Of a DNA stretch of 64,000 bases, positions 59,356 through 64,000 are shown in pieces. Every line of letters begins with the position of its first letter. Position 1 is the stretch's first letter. Below the pieces are notes generated by a model. It was given only the letters and a program-made list of their open reading frames with translations. It was not told the origin of the DNA and did no database searches. The DNA is from Morella rubra (taxonomy: Eukaryota; Streptophyta; Magnoliopsida; Fagales; Myricaceae): assembly GCA_003952965.2 (NCBI GenBank), contig CM025855.1:24513783-24577782 (forward strand), read 5' to 3'. The translations under genes and the position numbers were made by a program.

Positions 59356-60586
59356 TTAGACATTTCCGGCAAGGAGCACATCGGCGATCAACTTGTCCAA
59401 GTTCTGGTAAGAAGAACCTCCAGGCTTGACAGCCTCTTCTGCCTTTGTCTTTCACTCCATTACATTCTTCTTCATTTCTTTACCCTTATCACCGTCCATC
59501 AACTCCATCACAAGCTTCTCAACTTCATCTCTTTTTAACATTATTGTCTATCTCCATCCCAACGCCCCACTCAGTGCAACAATACCAGCAATTTGTCTGT
59601 TGCTCGGCAAAGAAAGGCCAAGAGATCATTGGCACTCTGCCGCAAACAGCTTCAAGCGTAGAGTTCCACCCGCTATGCGTTAGAAACCCTCCTATTGATG
59701 AGTGCTTCAGGATTTGTTCTTGAGGACACCAACTTGCTAACATGCCTCTATCTTTAGTTTGGCTGACAAATTCAGGAGGTACAATAGCCGAATCGCCTAC
59801 CACAAGATCAGGCCTTATAATCCATAAGAAGGGTTTTCACTGTTGGCAAGTCCCCGAGCAAACTCAAGGGTTTTCACTCAGGAAGGTCCTTCATATAGAT
59901 GTTTTTCTTCCCATGAATCCAATCTAGTGCGTTTATAAGTACCCATTAATTAAATCGCTTGCATCTGTGCATGAAACCCATGATAAAAGTAATGTACAAC
60001 CTTTGCGAGTGGCTCACTCGAAAATAGATCGGTTAAACACCATCGTCATGAGTAAAGAGCTATACATACCTTTGAGAGGTGTCAAACCTTGCTCAACGAG
60101 ATGGCGATAATTCATATAGCCCAAGACGCCACAGGCGCTAAGTGTCCAAAAAATAACATTGGGAAGTCCAAATTCCTTAGTGGCTCAAGAGTGAAGGTCA
60201 TGCAACCATCAGATATGACACAGGTCACAAGCGGTACTTTGGAGGAGGAGGTGTCGTTTAGTTTGGAGAGGAGGTTTCGGAATGGGACGAGGCAAGTCCT
60301 CGATGTGGACTGGCAAAGAGTGGGAACACCTTGGGTAACATCGGCGTCTGAGGGTGGAAGCCCATCGGGGGATGGCTTCAAAGTGAAAATCCAGCAAGCC
60401 GTCAAGGGAATTTGGGCCTGTGGACCTCAACAATTGTTTGTGATTATACTCAGAATTGACAAAAGTAACGTGGAAGCCTTTCTGGTGTAGGAGTTTTGCT
60501 AACTTGAGCATCAGGTATATGTGACCCTGCCCTGGGATTGGGACGCAAACAACATGAGGTCTTGAACCTGCGAATATGGAACCCAT
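59356..60586 (-). pseudogene. UGT-7: broken UGT85A copy
   Basis: Exon 2 keeps its 3' part with a readable PSPG box (WCPQEQILKHSS to FFAEQQ), but has an extra T near 59535 that shifts the frame, and a deletion of about 400 bp at about 59868 that joins the KPFLWII region to the DLPSF region; a repeated GGGTTTTCACT flanks the join. Exon 1 starts at 60586 with GHIYLM in place of GHINPM (catalytic His kept) and has an extra G near 60371, plus a lost base near 60186. Not functional. Confidence 0.92.
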
Positions 60587-60927
60587 CTGATCTAGGTTCT
60601 CTCTCTCTCTCTCTCTCTCTCTGTGTCAAACGCACACGGCTCAGAAGAAACAGAAATGCAAAGACAAAGTTTTATCTCTTGCATGCCTTTTTATATAACT
60701 GTTGCAGTCGAAAAGAATTAGGGTTTTTCCTTCGAATGTTGTGGGAGGCTCAACATTTTTGAGCCTTATTCAAGTCATAAAATAAGGCATTTTTTTTTAA
60801 AAAAATAATAAATTCAAAATTAAATCATCAATGTCAAAACATGTCACGCTTAAAAAATTTTTAAGATGGAGACATTTTTTTTTCTAAAGCGCAATCATCA
60901 AAAGATCTTAATCTTTCAAAACCAAAC
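60587..60927. promoter_or_regulatory. UGT-7 leader and promoter remnant
   Basis: A CT microsatellite (about 60598-60622) is in the leader, and a TATA-like TTTTTATATAAC lies near 60688-60699. Same layout as UGT-5 upstream DNA. Confidence 0.55.
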
Positions 60928-62214
60928 TGTTAGCCCAAGATTGTTTTTGCAAACAATCTTCAATTGATTTTGATGATAACAAATCTCTAAGTTTTTAAGG
61001 ACTTTAGATTTTACATTGTCAATCCTTTCTCTTAAAAGGATTTATGTCAAGTATCATTGTTTCTCTCTTTATAAAATCTCTCTAAGCTACTTGATCTTTA
61101 TTGTTCTTGTTAAATGATCATCTTTTTATTGTAAATGGTTTTGAGAATAATTGAATTGGGATAGTTGTTGTTAAAGAATATTTTTTTTATGACTAAGTGT
61201 GGGAAGTGTCGACACATTGAATTAACTCCCGAAAGTTTGCTTTCCAGGCCATTCAAAATGATTTTTTGGCTAAGTATGGGAAGTGTCAACCTATTGACTT
61301 AAGTGTCGACACATTGAACTAACACCCGAGACTTATTTTCTTGGTCAAGTTCAATGTGTCAGCACATACCACAAGTGTCGACACATTGTATTACTTTGCA
61401 GATATCCTGGAGCAACGTCAACTCATTCAAAAAGGTATCCAAATGTTTCAAATGACCTCCAACGGCACTCAAGCTTTACAAGAAGACCCTTGGTGCCCTA
61501 GAAGCTTTAAATAGAAGAAGATGGAGAGAGAAAAGATAGAAGTGTGTGCTATTAACTCTTGCCCTAATTTCTAGAGAGAGAAAAAGCTTTCAAAGAGAAA
61601 GGAAGCTCCACCATCCAAGAAAGCTCGTACTCCCACCTGAATATACTGTAGCTCTCTTGTAAATCTTGTCTCTTTGCACACCTCAGTACCTCATACTTGT
61701 TTATTCAGCTTAAAGAGCTTTTACTAAGATTCTCTTTGTACCCATTCTTGAAAAACACGTGAGTGTTTGTGAAAAACACTTGTCCTACTTGCTGTGTAGA
61801 AGAAATCCTTTAGGTTGTGAGGATTTGAGAGAGTGAGTTAAAGTGTAAGCTCGAAAACACTTTGTAAAGGTTACTTAGCACCCGAGAAGCTAAGGTGTAC
61901 TTACTATTTGGAAAATAGTGAAGGAAGCCCAAGGAAGTCAATAGCCTTGGGGGTGGACGTAGGCAAGTGTTGGTCGAAACACCTAAAAGTCACGGTGTCA
62001 TCTCTCTATCCTTATCTCCATTTGTTGTTGATATTTATTTGTTGCACTTGTTTGTCTTTTCCTTCATTCTCTATATTAGTCCTTGATTATATAGAGTTAT
62101 TCTCCTGCTCCTTAGATCGGATCCTTAGCATATTGGGTTTAACAGAAAAAGGAAGAAAAGTTTTATAAAACCCAATTCACCCCCCTCTTGGGTTGTTTTT
62201 GACCTCTCACAAAC
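60923..62214 (+). mobile_element. Solo LTR, about 1.28 kb, copia-like
   Basis: Element 60928-62209 starts TGTTAGCCCAAGATTG and ends GACCTCTCA, that is TG...CA, with 5-bp target duplication CAAAC (60923-60927 and 62210-62214). It contains a TATA-like TTTAAATAG near 61506 and, near its end, AACCCAATTCACCCCCCTCTT, a motif seen in large plant copia (SIRE/Maximus-like) LTRs. No internal region, primer site or second LTR is adjacent. Weak open frame 61908-62168 is not supported as a gene. Confidence 0.88.
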
Positions 62215-63576
62215 AAAAAGGTGAATATGTCATCATACTTTTAAAATAATTCAAATCTATCATGTGCGGAAGATATTACTTGATCTACAATATAATAAAA
62301 AATAATCAATTTTGAAAGATTCCTTGTTGATTTCATCATCTCATCATCATTTTCATGAATTGTATTTTGCTATGAATGACAAGCTTTTAACAACTTATAT
62401 ATCCATCTCAATTGCAACTTGCTTAGATAATTCCAAAGCAGATTAAAACCATTTTCTTTGTAGTTTTTGAAATAATAAATAAGTCCCTTTAATTTATCCA
62501 TAGCAGGATCTATAGCATATTTTCAACTGGGAAGCTCTTACTAACTGAATTTACAGCAAACAATATCTTATACCAGATATTTATTCTCAATGGAAATTCA
62601 AAGTTTTATATAATATATTCCCAATGACGTTAGAAGTTAATTTTTTGAGAAATTAATTAGCAATAAATAGCTAATTGTGGTAGACTGTTGTGGTTCTAGG
62701 TTTTAGGAGAATAATTTATTATGAATAATGCTATTATTTTGAAAAGAGACGTTGATAGTAGCTATTATTTTGAAAAGATATAGCTAATTGTGGTAGTTTC
62801 TATGATGTTATATTAAATGTTATGGCTACCAAAGAACTGTTTCCTAATAATTCTGACAAATGATTTGGAAAGAAGAAATACATTAGTTAGTTAAGTGGGT
62901 AATTGTGAGACATGCTAATTCTAAGCAGATTAAATCGAAATCGTTAAACAGCCCTTTGTTTTTTAGTGTCAAAACCAAAGTACCTTTCTTGAAAGTAAAA
63001 AACTAACTCAATTATTTTTGACAAAAAAAATAAAAGAAAGAAGGAAAGGTTGCGATAAATAATTAGCTTAAAACCAATTGAAAAAGGGGCAATTGAGATG
63101 CGACAGGCTAACTGTACAAATCCCCATATCAGAGACCTTGGATTATAGAAAGAATTATTACAACTAGCTCAACATTCAAAACCGAAAATGCTTCCACACG
63201 ACCAGATCGCATGATACCAGCACTTTTTCATCTTTTTTTTTTTTCTCTATTTTTTGCCATTTCTATCGTAATATAAATGAATAAGATGCCTTTTAATTAA
63301 TTTTTTGTCGAGTTAGGGAAGATGTAAGTTCCAAATGCCGCCGCAAGGCTCAAAAGGATTGTTGTAGTTTTACGCTTTTGCCCCTTTACTCAATTAATTA
63401 AAATTATCATAGCTGCTTGTATTACCTATTATTGAGAGAGAGAGAGAGAGAAAAAAATGGGAATCAATCTTTAGAAAGAACACCGATGAATTAGTATATT
63501 TACAAATATACCCCTCTCAATTTCTTAATCCACCTAATTCTGATCCTCTACATATATGGTGCAACTAGCTTATCAC
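62215..63576. repeat. Duplicated upstream segment of the UGT unit, second copy
   Basis: No gene. Parallel to 42783-44475, with the repeated CTTGGATTATAGAAAGAATT block near 63138 and a shortened copy of the nitronate monooxygenase 3' region (63255-63400, AATATAAATGAATAAGATGCC). A GA microsatellite lies at 63434-63449. Confidence 0.75.
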
Positions 63577-64000
63577 TAGGGCTGTGCAGAAAAGCTCCGA
63601 CCTGACTCGCCAATCCGACTTGACCTGACCGGGTCGGATGGAGTCGGATCCGGATAGTTTTTATAGAAAAAACATGTATTCGGGTCGGAGCCGGATATTC
63701 ATATATAAATTCGATTTAATCCGACTCGACCCGACCCGACCCGAATTTCACCCCTTAATGAAATGTGCGTTTCAGACACCCCTCCCCCTCCCCCTTCTTT
63801 GCATTTCACTTTCGGCCCCCCTGTCATTCACGAGTCTTCGTTTCTCCCAAGCTCCCAGCCCCCATTCGAAAAAACCTAACCCTAAAGCCTCCCTTGCCGC
63901 CACTAGTCTCCACCCCCCCTTCAACTGCTGCCACTCGCCAGTCTTCTCGCCGTCACCTGTTGCCAGTCTCCGCACCCCATACAGTCACAAACTCACAAAT
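63577..64000. mobile_element. Left end of a second hAT-like element, running off the window
   Basis: At 63577 the sequence changes to TAGGGCTGTGCAGAAAAGC, a hAT-type end, followed by GGGTCGGATGGAGTCGG and GACCCGACCCGACCC subterminal repeats. Homology with the unit copy at 44478 (GGCTTATCATCTCGCTC) stops here. Right end and any target duplication lie outside the window. The last 230 bp are CCC/CTCC-rich without a supported gene. Confidence 0.6.

Noticed and set aside
61908..62168. 86-codon open frame in the solo LTR
   Set aside because: Lies within LTR sequence, has no recognisable domain and is probably chance.
63772..63975. Open minus-strand frame at the right edge
   Set aside because: Low-complexity Gly/Arg-rich translation of CCC/CTCC-rich DNA inside a candidate transposon end.

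Overview
This is nuclear DNA of a flowering plant, almost certainly a eudicot. The evidence is spliced genes with GT/AG introns, plant-specific families (EXORDIUM-like, UGT85-type glucosyltransferase, plant nitronate monooxygenase-like), and a dense mix of plant transposons (Ty1/copia, hAT, CACTA, Mutator-like foldback, SINE, LINE remnants, MITEs). There is no bacterial gene organisation, CRISPR array or prokaryotic operon.

Layout. 1-13 kb: one single-exon EXORDIUM-like gene (minus, 1349-2269), then gene-poor AT-rich DNA with short foldback MITE-like repeats and a GC-rich island at 3365-3790. 13.5-14.2 kb: decayed LINE-type RNase H remnant. 14.9-16.5 kb: intact two-exon UGT85-type gene UGT-1 (minus, 482 aa). 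17.9-21.7 kb: six-exon nitronate monooxygenase-like gene (plus, 332 aa), head to head with UGT-1. 21.7-63.5 kb: a decaying tandem array of UGT85 copies, all on the minus strand. Of the six copies here only UGT-4 (37972-39518, 482 aa) reads intact. Pseudo-copies are UGT-2 (23.0-24.2 kb), UGT-3 (25.8-27.4 kb), UGT-5 (42.1-42.4 kb), UGT-6 (50.9-52.4 kb) and UGT-7 (59.4-60.6 kb). Several units also carry a copy of the 3' end of the nitronate monooxygenase gene, so the duplicated unit appears to begin inside that gene.

The array has been a target for transposons, and its paralogous copies act as empty-site controls. A composite copia element with three LTRs (28308-36895, target duplication TACCC) lies between UGT-3 and UGT-4. 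A 4.5-kb hAT element (45841-50351) and a 5.3-kb non-autonomous CACTA element (53725-59038) each sit in one copy of the same duplicated segment, and each copy shows the site that is empty of the other's element. The CACTA element contains a long foldback element, which contains a second Mutator-like element, giving nested insertion layers. A solo LTR (60928-62209, target duplication CAAAC) sits upstream of UGT-7, with an empty counterpart near 42780. A second hAT-like end begins at 63577 and runs off the window.

Functionally, UGT-1 and UGT-4 are predicted cytosolic UDP-glucose glycosyltransferases of small molecules; their substrate cannot be read from sequence. I found no convincing evidence of a new multi-gene system. 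The most informative content is the record of duplication, pseudogenisation and nested transposition. All alignments were done by eye; copy identities and exact break positions should be treated as approximate unless a target duplication is quoted.
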